DNA of 64,000 nucleotides from Terribacillus saccharophilus. Its GTDB lineage: Bacteria > Bacillota > Bacilli > Bacillales > Amphibacillaceae. The notes under the pieces were generated by a model that saw only the letters and a list, made by a program, of their open reading frames with translations, was not told the origin of the DNA and did not search any database. Positions 19,010-26,773 of the stretch are shown in pieces (position 1 is the first letter of the stretch; each line of letters begins with the position of its first letter). Position numbers and translations under genes: made by a program. The stretch is from the NCBI RefSeq assembly GCF_002272745.1, contig NZ_NPBD01000015.1, forward strand, positions 1 through 64,000, given 5' to 3'.

Positions 19010-19240
19010 GCAAGCATTCATTGGATTTAATAATAGTAACACACTATTTGTCCGAATTCTACCTATATCTATGATTACACGTACATATACGTGCTTTATT
19101 TATCATTAAAGCCCTTCCAAATGTCTAACAGTATCTTTTGGAAATCGTTATATTGTTTTCAAGCAGCAATCATACCGGCTTTCACAGCTTTGGTTCTATT
19201 TTCTCCCTCAGAGTGGATCTTAAACCCTCGTCGGAAAAAA

Positions 19241-19933
19241 TTAAGCCTCCATTAAAAATTCCTCAACTTGCGTACAAATTTGATCTTTATCCGGTCCAAG
19301 GCATAAAAGATGCCTCGATTCATCAAAAAGAACCATCTTCTGTTTCTGCGAGCCAAGATGTTTATGCAAATAGTTGACCGTACGGTGCGGCACCATGCTG
19401 TCTTGGATCCCCTGCACGATGAATACCGGACAAGAGACAGCAGGCAATGCTTTTTTCGTATAGTCAATACATTTTTTAAATTCCCAAAAGGCGCGGAACG
19501 GAATTCTTCCTTTTTTATCTTCCCGCAGTTTGCTCAAATCATCCAAAATATCGCCGCTCAATTGCTTTTTCATGTTTTGCCAAGCCTCAATCGTCAGCAG
19601 TTTCCAGTTCAAATATTTACCCGATGCTGATAACAGCACAAGCTTGTCAGCACCGTATTTTGCCGCTAGATGAGAGGCGATCATTCCGCCCATTGAAAAC
19701 CCTATTACATAGACCTGGGAGCTTTCTTTTGCAAGCCGCTCATATGCTTCCTCACAGGCCTTAATCCATTCCCTGTGCCCGACTCCGCGAAGAGACAGCT
19801 CATCTGCCTTTCCATGACCAGGCAAAGCGACCATTTCCACTTTCCATTCAGTATGGTTCATTAAATGCTCAGTTAAGGGCTCCACCTCGTACGTACCACC
19901 GGTGAAGCCGTGGATACACAATATTCCAGTCAT
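19241..19933 (-). CDS. Alpha/beta-hydrolase carboxylesterase
   Basis: A 230-residue esterase of the Est30/YvaK family acting on short acyl esters. The oxyanion region is CIHGFTGG near the N terminus, the nucleophile is in GFSMGG (about S80), the acid in GIQDSMVP and the histidine in DESRHLL near residue 208. No signal peptide, so cytosolic. The SD is weak. It follows the YppG-like gene by 26 bp and is probably co-transcribed. Confidence 0.9.
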   Translation of the reverse strand: MTGILCIHGFTGGTYEVEPLTEHLMNHTEWKVEMVALPGHGKADELSLRGVGHREWIKACEEAYERLAKESSQVYVIGFSMGGMIASHLAAKYGADKLVLLSASGKYLNWKLLTIEAWQNMKKQLSGDILDDLSKLREDKKGRIPFRAFWEFKKCIDYTKKALPAVSCPVFIVQGIQDSMVPHRTVNYLHKHLGSQKQKMVLFDESRHLLCLGPDKDQICTQVEEFLMEA

Positions 19934-19959
19934 TCGATCATCTTCGCTTTCTTTAATGT

Positions 19960-20493
19960 TTATCTCAGTATCTTCAAAAAAGAACCGAGTGATTTTACGA
20001 TGGGAGAAACCTGCTGAACCGTCGATGCCATCTGCCCAACAGTCGACATCATCTTATTGATATCCATTTGGCCATTCTTATCCTGAAAATAAGTTGCCAG
20101 CCCTTTTGTCAGCTGCGCTTGCTGCTTTGGCTGCTGGATATTTGTCGGTTGGGCATACGAATGCCAATACGGTGCTAGAGGCGGTTTTTTGAAATACTCA
20201 TACGGCGTCACCTGCTGCGGCGGCTGCGCTTGCTGTGCTTGCTGCCACCCTCCCCACTGACTGAAGTACTCGGGAGGATATGGATTATAGGTATAAGGCT
20301 CAGTCTGTCTGTTAGTATCACCAACATTTTCATTTGCTTGCATCCATGTATGATCATACATTTTATCATTATATTGCTCTGTAGGCTCAGTTTGAAAAAC
20401 AGGCTCATAATAATAACGCTGTCGGCCATCGCTCATCTGTTGTTGCTGCACATGGGAGCGTGGCTCTGTCGTATTATAATAATACATCTCCAC
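19960..20493 (-). CDS. YppG-like Gln/Tyr/Pro-rich protein
   Basis: A 177-residue low-complexity protein rich in Q, Y and P, with a conserved C-terminal half: YEYFKKPPLAPYW and YFQDKNGQMDINKMMSTVGQ, then VSPIVKSLGSFLK. This matches the YppG family, thought to be a spore-coat-related protein in Bacillus; function is not established. GGAAAGGTGTGTGGAG precedes the ATG. Confidence 0.8.
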   Translation of the reverse strand: MEMYYYNTTEPRSHVQQQQMSDGRQRYYYEPVFQTEPTEQYNDKMYDHTWMQANENVGDTNRQTEPYTYNPYPPEYFSQWGGWQQAQQAQPPQQVTPYEYFKKPPLAPYWHSYAQPTNIQQPKQQAQLTKGLATYFQDKNGQMDINKMMSTVGQMASTVQQVSPIVKSLGSFLKILR

Positions 20494-20554
20494 ACACCTT
20501 TCCTATTTCTACTTTATCGTATGTTAGGCGAAGGAAGGGCGTTATTCTTAACCA

Positions 20555-20591
20555 TAAAAAGAAAGCAAAAACCACCGCAGAGATTTTTGCT
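20555..20591 (-). terminator. Terminator after the glutaredoxin-like gene
   Basis: Minus strand GCAAAAATC pairs with TGGTTTTTGC (G-U pair included) and is followed by TTTCTTTTT. Confidence 0.7.
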
Positions 20592-20632
20592 CAATAGCTG
20601 AAATGTTTCCGTGAGGTATTCATTCTGTTAAT

Positions 20633-20866
20633 TTACCCAAGCATCTGCTGAAGCTTGTTTTTCTGGAATCCGTGCATCTTTTCTCCATCGATCAGGACGA
20701 GCGGAGTGCTGTATACGGAATGTGCTTGCATTTCCTTCAATACAGCAGGAGCATTTGTGATATTTTTGACACTGTACGAAATGTCCCACTTATCAAGCTG
20801 ATCTATCACTTGCTCGCATTGCTTGCAGTTATCACTGATGTATATTTCCACATTGCGATGTCTCAT
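20633..20866 (-). CDS. Glutaredoxin-like thiol-disulfide protein
   Basis: A 77-residue thioredoxin-fold protein with active site CKQC (C14, C17) and the cis-Pro loop YSTPLVLIDG. It resembles NrdH/glutaredoxin-like proteins of Bacilli. AAAGGAG precedes the ATG. A SigB-type promoter lies upstream, and it is divergent from a GS39-like dehydrogenase that also has one. It is not next to RNR genes, so a direct RNR link is not shown. Confidence 0.88.
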   Translation of the reverse strand: MRHRNVEIYISDNCKQCEQVIDQLDKWDISYSVKNITNAPAVLKEMQAHSVYSTPLVLIDGEKMHGFQKNKLQQMLG

Positions 20867-20910
20867 CTGTATTCTCCTTTTGTCTCTTATCCATGTTGTT
20901 CTACCAAAAA

Positions 20911-20936
20911 TTACCCCTAAATCTAGTACTTAAAAC
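20911..20936 (-). promoter_or_regulatory. SigB-type promoter for the glutaredoxin-like gene
   Basis: Minus strand GTTTTA, 14-nt spacer, GGGTAA, matching the SigB consensus GTTTWW-N12-15-GGGWAW. It lies 45 bp before the start codon. Confidence 0.8.
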
Positions 20937-20994
20937 CTATTTTTAATAAAATTTACGTTTCTTTTTATGCAACCCATTACATTACAAAAATGCA

Positions 20995-21019
20995 GTTTGA
21001 GTTCTTCCATACGTGGTAT
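20995..21019 (+). promoter_or_regulatory. SigB-type promoter for the SDR gene
   Basis: Plus strand GTTTGA, 13-nt spacer, TGGTAT: one mismatch in each element against the SigB consensus. It lies 40 bp upstream of the ATG. Confidence 0.65.
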
Positions 21020-21058
21020 CAATAGCATATACACGAAAAGAAAAGGAGCTGTCTTAAC

Positions 21059-21946
21059 ATGCCAAAAGATCCAAGAACACAATATTACCATGAAACGTAT
21101 CCGAAACAATATCAGGATCCGCCCGGATTGCAAAAGGAAATGGACCCAAAGCCTGACTGCGGGGAAGAAAGCTATAAAGGTTCCGGAAAACTAACTGGCA
21201 GAAAGGCACTTATTACAGGAGGAGACTCCGGTATCGGCCGTGCAGCTGCTATTGCTTATGCAAGAGAAGGCGCCGATGTAGCTATTAACTATCTACCAGA
21301 TGAACAGCCTGATGCAGAAGAAGTGAAGGAACTAATTGAGGCGGAGGGTAGAAAAGCCGTACTTATTCCTGGTGACCTTCGAAATGAAAGATTCAACTAT
21401 AAGCTTGTAGAGGAAGCAGTTGAGCAATTAGGAGGTCTCGATATCCTTGCACTTGTCGCTGGTAAGCAGCAAGCTGTTGAGGACATTGCAGACTTGACAA
21501 CCGAACAGCTGAAAGCGACATTCGAAACGAATGTATATCCGCTTTATTGGCTGACAAAAGCCGCTCTACCACATCTGCCAGCAGGATCCTCCATCATTAC
21601 TACAACATCTGTAGAAGGATTTAACCCTTCTCCGATGCTATTGGATTACGCAGCTACGAAAAGCACAATCATCGGGTTCACAAAGGGGCTTGCGAAGCAG
21701 ATTGCCGATAAAGGTATCCGCGTGAACTCTGTTGCACCAGGTCCAATTTGGACACCATTGCAAATTTCCGGCGGACAGCCTCAGGAAAACATTCCTGAAT
21801 TTGGCTCCAACACACCGCCAACTCCTGCAGGACGCGCAGGTCAGCCAGTTGAGCTTTCCAGCGTGTATGTGTTCCTTGCATCTGAGGAATCCAGCTATGT
21901 TAGCGCGCAAGTATACAGCATCACTGGCGGAATTCCGACAGCATAA
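21059..21946 (+). CDS. Short-chain dehydrogenase, general stress protein 39-like
   Basis: A 295-residue SDR of the YdaD/YhxD/YhdF group. The 45-residue N-terminal extension ([15 protein letters not shown]...) is typical of this group. The nucleotide motif is [10 protein letters not shown] (about 53-62), with LVAG near 146 and the catalytic Tyr/Lys in DYAATKS. AAAAGGAG precedes the ATG. B. subtilis relatives are SigB-dependent stress proteins of unknown substrate, which agrees with the promoter seen here. Confidence 0.9.
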   Translation: MPKDPRTQYYHETYPKQYQDPPGLQKEMDPKPDCGEESYKGSGKLTGRKALITGGDSGIGRAAAIAYAREGADVAINYLPDEQPDAEEVKELIEAEGRKAVLIPGDLRNERFNYKLVEEAVEQLGGLDILALVAGKQQAVEDIADLTTEQLKATFETNVYPLYWLTKAALPHLPAGSSIITTTSVEGFNPSPMLLDYAATKSTIIGFTKGLAKQIADKGIRVNSVAPGPIWTPLQISGGQPQENIPEFGSNTPPTPAGRAGQPVELSSVYVFLASEESSYVSAQVYSITGGIPTA

Positions 21947-21948
21947 AG

Positions 21949-21980
21949 AAAAGCTGCGAGCACATGCTCGCAGCTTTTCT
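21949..21980. terminator. Bidirectional terminator, SDR / ABC-F
   Basis: AGAAAAGCTGCGAGCA pairs with TGCTCGCAGCTTTTCT, a 15-bp perfect stem with a very short loop, between convergent genes. Confidence 0.92.
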
Positions 21981-23601
21981 ATTGTTTACCTACCTTCCAA
22001 TGGTTCTTTGTCTCTTCATAATTACCCAGATAACGATGCAGCACCCCGTTCTCTAAGTAAGCAGTCTGATCAAAACAGGAATTCAGCAAATGTCGATCAT
22101 GGCTGATACCAAGCACTGTTCCATTGAAACGCCCAAGAGCTTCCTCCAGTACTTCCCTTGATTCCAAATCGAGATGGTTCGTCGGTTCATCCAAGATAAG
22201 CAAATTGATACCTTGATGCATGAAAATGGCTAGTTTCAGTCTCATTCTTTCTCCCCCGCTTAGGCGACCGATCGGCTGGAAGACAGCGTAGCCATAGAAC
22301 ATGAATGCTGCCAGCAAATGCCTTGCTTCTGCTTCAGTCACAGAGATCACTGTTCGAAAATAATCAATCATTCGCATAGCTGGATCTGCATCCTCTAATG
22401 CATGCTGCGGCAGGTAGCCCACCTGCACTGCACTCCCGACTTTGACAATTCCGCTGTCAGCACTTAAACTGCCAAGGACTATCTTGATCAGTGTCGACTT
22501 GCCGCTGCCGTTATCGCCTACAATTGCTACTCTTTCTTTATAGCGTACATGCAGCATAATATCCCGCAGTACTTCCTTGTCACCAAAACACTTACTGATT
22601 GATTCCAAGCGAATGACATCTTCGCCGCTGCGTTCATCTGCAGAAAGCTTTAGCTTCATTTTAGCTGGATCAATATTCGGTCTGGATAGTTTCTCCATTC
22701 GCTCCAATGCCCGTTCCATATTACGCGCACGCTTATGCAATCCTTCATTCGGCGGGTTCGCCTGATTTGCCCATAATCTCAATCGTTTGATGGTCTCTTT
22801 CATTTTTTTGATTTTTTTCTGCTGTTCTTTGTACGCTTCGAATTCCTGTAAGAGCTTCGCTTCCTTTTGCTTCAGATAAGAGGTGAAATCTCCGGTATAG
22901 ACCGTCACCTCCCCATCCTCCAAATCAGCAATACGCGATACAGTTGCATCCAGGAAATATTGATCATGCGAGATGATACATATTGCTCCCCCATAATTCG
23001 CCAGAAAGTTTTCCAGCCATTCAATGGCTGATAAATCAAGATGATTTGTCGGCTCATCCAACAGCAGCAGATCTGGCTGCTGCAGGAGAACATACGCCAA
23101 GCCGACCTTTGTTTTCTCCCCTCCGCTCAGTTTGGCGAAAGGTTTCTCCAACAGCTGCGCGATATGCAAGCCGTTCGCTGTCCGCGCAATTTGTGCATCC
23201 ATTTCATAGCCGCCTGCTTCTGCAAATGCGGTTTGCACCTCTCCATAAGAAGCCAATGCTTTCTCCATTTTTTCTGGATCCAACATTTGCTCCTCTAATT
23301 TCCACATTCTTTCCTGCAAAGCAGCAAGATCCTCGAATGCACCCATCAAGTACTGCTTAACAGTGCCTGCATGCCCAACAGGAAGCTGCTCCAAATAACC
23401 TATTTTTGCTTGCTTGCGTATAAATACTTGCCCATCGTCACAAATCTCCGTACCGGTGATCAATTTAAAGATTGTTGATTTACCACTGCCATTTCGACCT
23501 ACTAGACCTAGCTTTTCTCCTGGTTTCAGCTCCAGGTTCAGCTTTTCAAACAATATATTACCGCCCATGATTTTCTTGACGTCCTTCAATGTTATTAACA
23601 T
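21979..23601 (-). CDS. ABC-F family ATPase, probable ribosome-protection type
   Basis: A 540-residue protein with two ABC domains and no membrane segments. Walker A: GLVGRNGSGKST (about 33-43) and AIVGDNGSGKST; signatures LSGGEK and LSGGER; Walker B LLLLDEPTNHLDL and LLILDEPTNHLDL. A charged linker (KEAKLLQEFEAYKEQQKKIKKM onward) lies between them, as in ribosome-binding ABC-F proteins. ATG 23601 is chosen because AAAGGAG precedes it. The attenuated leader upstream is the arrangement known for antibiotic-resistance ABC-F genes (for example vmlR and Listeria lmo0919), which favours that role. The drug class cannot be told. Confidence 0.88.
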   Translation of the reverse strand: MLITLKDVKKIMGGNILFEKLNLELKPGEKLGLVGRNGSGKSTIFKLITGTEICDDGQVFIRKQAKIGYLEQLPVGHAGTVKQYLMGAFEDLAALQERMWKLEEQMLDPEKMEKALASYGEVQTAFAEAGGYEMDAQIARTANGLHIAQLLEKPFAKLSGGEKTKVGLAYVLLQQPDLLLLDEPTNHLDLSAIEWLENFLANYGGAICIISHDQYFLDATVSRIADLEDGEVTVYTGDFTSYLKQKEAKLLQEFEAYKEQQKKIKKMKETIKRLRLWANQANPPNEGLHKRARNMERALERMEKLSRPNIDPAKMKLKLSADERSGEDVIRLESISKCFGDKEVLRDIMLHVRYKERVAIVGDNGSGKSTLIKIVLGSLSADSGIVKVGSAVQVGYLPQHALEDADPAMRMIDYFRTVISVTEAEARHLLAAFMFYGYAVFQPIGRLSGGERMRLKLAIFMHQGINLLILDEPTNHLDLESREVLEEALGRFNGTVLGISHDRHLLNSCFDQTAYLENGVLHRYLGNYEETKNHWKVGKQ

Positions 23602-23622
23602 GTTATCCGCTCCTTTTTCTAT

Positions 23623-23654
23623 AAAAAAAAGCCAGACAGGGAGACTGTCTGACT
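23623..23654 (-). terminator. Leader terminator 2 of the ABC-F gene
   Basis: Minus strand AGTCAGACAG pairs with CTGTCTGGCT across a five-base loop, followed by eight T. It ends about 20 bp before the ABC-F start codon, so it can only act as an attenuator. Confidence 0.88.
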
Positions 23655-23677
23655 CTGACAAATGAGAAATAAGGGTA

Positions 23678-23703
23678 CAAAAAAACCACACGCAGGTGTG
23701 GTT
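23678..23703 (-). terminator. Leader terminator 1 of the ABC-F gene
   Basis: Minus strand AACCACAC pairs with GTGTGGTT across CTGC, followed by seven T. First of two serial intrinsic terminators inside the leader. Confidence 0.9.
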
Positions 23704-23767
23704 CTCCGAAACGCCTTTTCTTTTTAATCGTGTCGTAGAGAGATAGATCCTGCACATTATCCATTAT

Positions 23768-23875
23768 TCAGTTGGTAAAAAAGGGCATACGTATCCCGTT
23801 ACCAACAAAACCATGAATAATCGCGCGGCGATGCAATAGATTCTTATCGGCTTCACGCGAAAGTGTGTGCAACAT
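23768..23875 (-). CDS. Upstream ORF (leader peptide) of the ABC-F gene
   Basis: A 35-codon ORF beginning MLHTLSREADK and ending RMPFFTN. AAGGAGGGG lies 7 nt before the ATG, a stronger site than many real genes here. Its last 12 codons form a stem-loop (GTTGGTA...TACCAAC with inner GGG/CCC, 23771-23806). It sits between the promoter and the two leader terminators. Inference: ribosome behaviour on this ORF controls read-through into the ABC-F gene. Confidence 0.75.
   Translation of the reverse strand: MLHTLSREADKNLLHRRAIIHGFVGNGIRMPFFTN
23771..23806 (-). promoter_or_regulatory. Stem-loop overlapping the 3' end of the leader ORF
   Basis: Minus strand GTTGGTA pairs with TACCAAC, with an inner GGG/CCC helix and an ATACGTAT loop. 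A ribosome stalled late in the leader ORF would melt it, which is how such elements can change downstream folding. Confidence 0.65.
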
Positions 23876-23908
23876 CTGATTCCCCTCCTTTTCCTTGTAA
23901 GTATTTCC

Positions 23909-23937
23909 AGTATAGAGGGTATGAATTGAATTGTCAA
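23909..23937 (-). promoter_or_regulatory. Sigma-A promoter of the ABC-F leader
   Basis: Minus strand TTGACA, 17-nt spacer, TATACT. Near-perfect consensus; the leader from here to the ABC-F ATG is about 300 nt. The -35 overlaps the stop region of the upstream kinase-like gene. Confidence 0.9.
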
Positions 23938-23938
23938 A

Positions 23939-24835
23939 CTATTCTCCAATTATCATTTCAAGGTGTCCAGGCAGGATTTTCACTTCACCCGACGTCTCAT
24001 GATAGACCTCTCCATCCATATCAATCGGTTTGCCAGCAGGTGATAAAAAACGAATTTTCTCAGCTTCCTGAATACCTATCTCAGTCAGATCTGACAGAAC
24101 CGTTTTATCTTGTTTCATCTGGAGGAGTTCTTTAAAACTGGTTAGATTAGAGTTTTTTACAAATATAACATGCAGCTTACCATCATCCGGCCTGATATTT
24201 GGCCCTGCGAACTCTCTTGTACCGATAAATCGACCGTTCATCACCAAAATCATAACTGCTTCTCCAGCTAATTTTTCACCGTCAATTTCCATTTCATATG
24301 AAAATGGTTCTGCCTGATTAACCGTTCTTAAGGTGCTAATAAAATAAGATAGCACGCCCAAGCGGGCTTTCTGATCTTCATCGATATTATTCGATGCATC
24401 CGCAATAAGCCCCACTCCCCAGAAATTTAAGAAGTACGAATCCTCATACTGGCCAATGTCTATTGATGCAGTTTTCCCGCCAGCGATTGCCTCTGCTGCT
24501 TTCCCTAGATTTTGCGGCAGACCTAACATGCGGCTGAAGTCATTGCAAGTACCTCCGGGAATGATTGCAACTGTTGGCCGCTTCGGTAAAGGTGCAATAG
24601 CATTGATGACTTGATGGATGGTACCGTCACCACCGTGTATAATCAATAAATCAATACGCTCTGCAACCTCCCGGCTATAGCTCACCAATTCCTCCAGATC
24701 CTTCGTTTGCATGACCTCTAGCTGTTTAATCGACGCCGCTAGCTTTGGCAGTGTTTGTCCCAGTTCACGTTCCATGAGGTCATCATCCATGTTTCCATTC
24801 ACTAAATATACAGCACGTTCGAATGTTTGCATCAT
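23939..24835 (-). CDS. Diacylglycerol/lipid kinase catalytic-domain protein
   Basis: A 298-residue YegS/BmrU/DgkB-like kinase. LIIHGGDGTIHQVINAI is the conserved nucleotide-binding motif, followed by IIPGGTCNDFSRMLGLP and MDGEVYHETSGEVKILPG at the end. Such enzymes phosphorylate diacylglycerol or related lipids; the substrate here is not determinable. Tandem ATGs at 24835/24832 follow AAGGAGAGGAGA. A weak SigB-like match lies at 24858-24884. Confidence 0.88.
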   Translation of the reverse strand: MMQTFERAVYLVNGNMDDDLMERELGQTLPKLAASIKQLEVMQTKDLEELVSYSREVAERIDLLIIHGGDGTIHQVINAIAPLPKRPTVAIIPGGTCNDFSRMLGLPQNLGKAAEAIAGGKTASIDIGQYEDSYFLNFWGVGLIADASNNIDEDQKARLGVLSYFISTLRTVNQAEPFSYEMEIDGEKLAGEAVMILVMNGRFIGTREFAGPNIRPDDGKLHVIFVKNSNLTSFKELLQMKQDKTVLSDLTEIGIQEAEKIRFLSPAGKPIDMDGEVYHETSGEVKILPGHLEMIIGE

Positions 24836-24893
24836 TCTCCTCTCCTTCCCTATTATCGTTCCCTGCACCTTAGACCAGCTAAACTATGGCAAA

Positions 24894-24920
24894 TAAAAAA
24901 GCCGGCGGAAACCGGCTTTA
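24894..24920 (-). terminator. Terminator after mntH
   Basis: Minus strand AAAGCCGG pairs with CCGGCTTT across TTTCCG, followed by TTTT. It overlaps the mntH stop codon. Confidence 0.9.
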
Positions 24921-26258
24921 TAATGCATGTCCTGTCACGATCATATATCCGAGCATGAACGCATTCAGTGACACAATCAATCCTGTTGCTGTCCACGCAA
25001 GCACTTTGATATGAGGCTTATTCACAAATGAGCCCATCTTCTTCTTACTGCTTGTAAACAACACAAGCGGAATAACGGCAAAGGACAACTGCAGGCTAAG
25101 GATTACCTGACTCCAAACGAGTAAATCACCTGTGCTTGAAGGGCCGTAAATTCCGACAACAATAAGCGCCGGAATGATGGCGATAATCCTTGTAACAAGT
25201 CGTCTGACCCAAGGTTTTATGCGGAATTGAATGAATCCTTCCATTACTATCTGTCCAGTCAATGTTCCTGTAATAGTCGAAGACTGACCAGATAAAAGCA
25301 GCGCAAACCCGAACAGGAAGCTAGCAGCTCCAGCACCAATAGCAGGACTTAACAGCTTGTATGCATCTTCAATACCTTCCACATGCTGTCCGATTGTATG
25401 GAAAGCAGCTGCACCAAGGATTAAAATCGCTGAATTGACGAAGAAAGCAACACCGAGCGAGAAGGTCGAGTCTATATACGCAAATTTTACTGCTTCCTTC
25501 TTACCCTTTTCTGTATCCTGGTAATTCCTTGTTTGCACAATGGAGGAATGCAGATACAAGTTATGCGGCATCACAGTTGCACCGAGAATACCAAGTGCCA
25601 GGAACAAGATCGATGGGTCAGTCACTATTTCCGGTGAAGGGATATAACCTTTTATTGCTTCCGAAAGTGCAGGATGTGAGAAAATCATCTCGAAAAGAAA
25701 GCACCCTGCGATAGTTATCATCAGTACAGTAATGATCGCTTCCATCCAGCGGAATCCTTTTTTCTGTAATAAAAGCAACAGAAGAACATCCAACGCTGTA
25801 ATGACTATGCCTACCATAATCGGTATGTGAAATAGCAAATTAAGTGCTATGGCAGAACCTAATACCTCGGCCAAATCCGTTGCTATAATGGCAAGCTCTG
25901 TCAGCAGCCATAGTACCACGACCACTTTAGGATGAAACGCATCCCTTGTCGCCTGCGCTAAATCACGTCCAGTTGCGATTCCGAGCTTGGCAGCCAGCCC
26001 CTGCATGAGCATGGCGATTAAGTTAGAAAGCAGGACGACGGAAAGCAGCATATAGCCAAAGGAAGAACCTGCTGAAATGGAAGTCTCCCAGTTACCCGGA
26101 TCGATGAAACCGACTGCCACAAGAACACCCGGTCCCATAAAAGCGAATAGCTTCTTGAAGAAGTTTCCGTTTTCCGGAATAGCAACACTATGGTTCGACT
26201 CTTCCAGACTCGCATCACCCGCTCTGCTAAGCCACCCCTTATCTCTTTCTTTTCCCAT
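24918..26258 (-). CDS. mntH: Nramp-type Mn2+/H+ transporter MntH
   Basis: A 446-residue membrane protein with about eleven helices. The metal-site motif DPGN is in GFIDPGNWETS (helix 1) and the second in MPHNLYLHS (helix 6). It imports manganese using the proton gradient. A candidate MntR site overlaps its promoter, which would repress it when Mn is abundant. Confidence 0.95.
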   Translation of the reverse strand: MGKERDKGWLSRAGDASLEESNHSVAIPENGNFFKKLFAFMGPGVLVAVGFIDPGNWETSISAGSSFGYMLLSVVLLSNLIAMLMQGLAAKLGIATGRDLAQATRDAFHPKVVVVLWLLTELAIIATDLAEVLGSAIALNLLFHIPIMVGIVITALDVLLLLLLQKKGFRWMEAIITVLMITIAGCFLFEMIFSHPALSEAIKGYIPSPEIVTDPSILFLALGILGATVMPHNLYLHSSIVQTRNYQDTEKGKKEAVKFAYIDSTFSLGVAFFVNSAILILGAAAFHTIGQHVEGIEDAYKLLSPAIGAGAASFLFGFALLLSGQSSTITGTLTGQIVMEGFIQFRIKPWVRRLVTRIIAIIPALIVVGIYGPSSTGDLLVWSQVILSLQLSFAVIPLVLFTSSKKKMGSFVNKPHIKVLAWTATGLIVSLNAFMLGYMIVTGHAL

Positions 26259-26291
26259 AAAAATCGCTTCTTTCTTGTTATTATTAGCGCA

Positions 26292-26320
26292 AGTTTACCA
26301 AAGGAAACATTTTTAGTCAA
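26292..26320 (-). promoter_or_regulatory. mntH promoter with candidate MntR box
   Basis: Minus strand TTGACT, 17-nt spacer, TAAACT. The imperfect dyad GTTTACCAAAGGAAAC (plus strand, 26293-26308) covers the spacer and -10 and resembles the MntR operator TTTGCCTTAAGGAAAC, one base shorter in the centre. Confidence 0.65.
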
Positions 26321-26336
26321 AGAAAAGATGCTGCTA

Positions 26337-26372
26337 TTAAAAAAGCTTTCCTGTTGATTCAGGAAAGCTTTT
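26337..26372 (-). terminator. Terminator after the thioredoxin-like gene
   Basis: Minus strand AAAAGCTTTCCTG pairs with CAGGAAAGCTTTT across AATCAA, followed by T-run. Confidence 0.92.
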
Positions 26373-26387
26373 CGGTTTACAAATTAA

Positions 26388-26708
26388 TTATCCAAGCTGC
26401 TGTTGGAGGAACGCGATAACCTCTTCAGGGGATTTCGCATTTGCACTATGCAAGTGCGCCAGCTTTTCACCGTTTTGGAATAGGAGAATACTTGGAATTC
26501 CCATTACATCCTGCTCAGCGGCAACATCAGGTACCTCATCATTATTCAACTCATACCACTTATAATTGCCATATTCCGCTAGCACCTGATCGATAAACAT
26601 ATTCATACGCGTGCAGTCCGGACACCAGTCTGCGAAGAATTTAACGATGACCGGCTCTTCACTCAAGATAACTTCTTTGAACTTTTCTTTAGTATTGATT
26701 TGTTCCAT
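26388..26708 (-). CDS. Thioredoxin family protein (YtpP-like)
   Basis: A 106-residue thioredoxin fold with active site WCPDC (about residues 30-34) and cis-Pro loop MGIPSILLF. It resembles B. subtilis YtpP. ATG 26708 follows AAGGGGG; the open frame extends upstream without a good start. It probably shares a transcript with the CapA-like gene 65 bp upstream, and ends at a strong terminator. Confidence 0.9.
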   Translation of the reverse strand: MEQINTKEKFKEVILSEEPVIVKFFADWCPDCTRMNMFIDQVLAEYGNYKWYELNNDEVPDVAAEQDVMGIPSILLFQNGEKLAHLHSANAKSPEEVIAFLQQQLG

Positions 26709-26773
26709 TGTTTGTTTCCCCCTTCTGCTTTTCCTTCTAAAGATACGGTACACACAAGGCGGAAATCAAGCAG

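Noticed and set aside
23764..23949. 61-codon minus-strand frame over the ABC-F leader
   Set aside because: It begins upstream of the promoter -10 and lacks an SD; the overlapping 35-codon frame has an excellent SD and fits the leader.
24858..24884. GTTTAG-N15-GGGAAC, SigB-like, ahead of the lipid-kinase-like gene
   Set aside because: One mismatch in each element and the longest tolerated spacer; not strong enough to list as a promoter.
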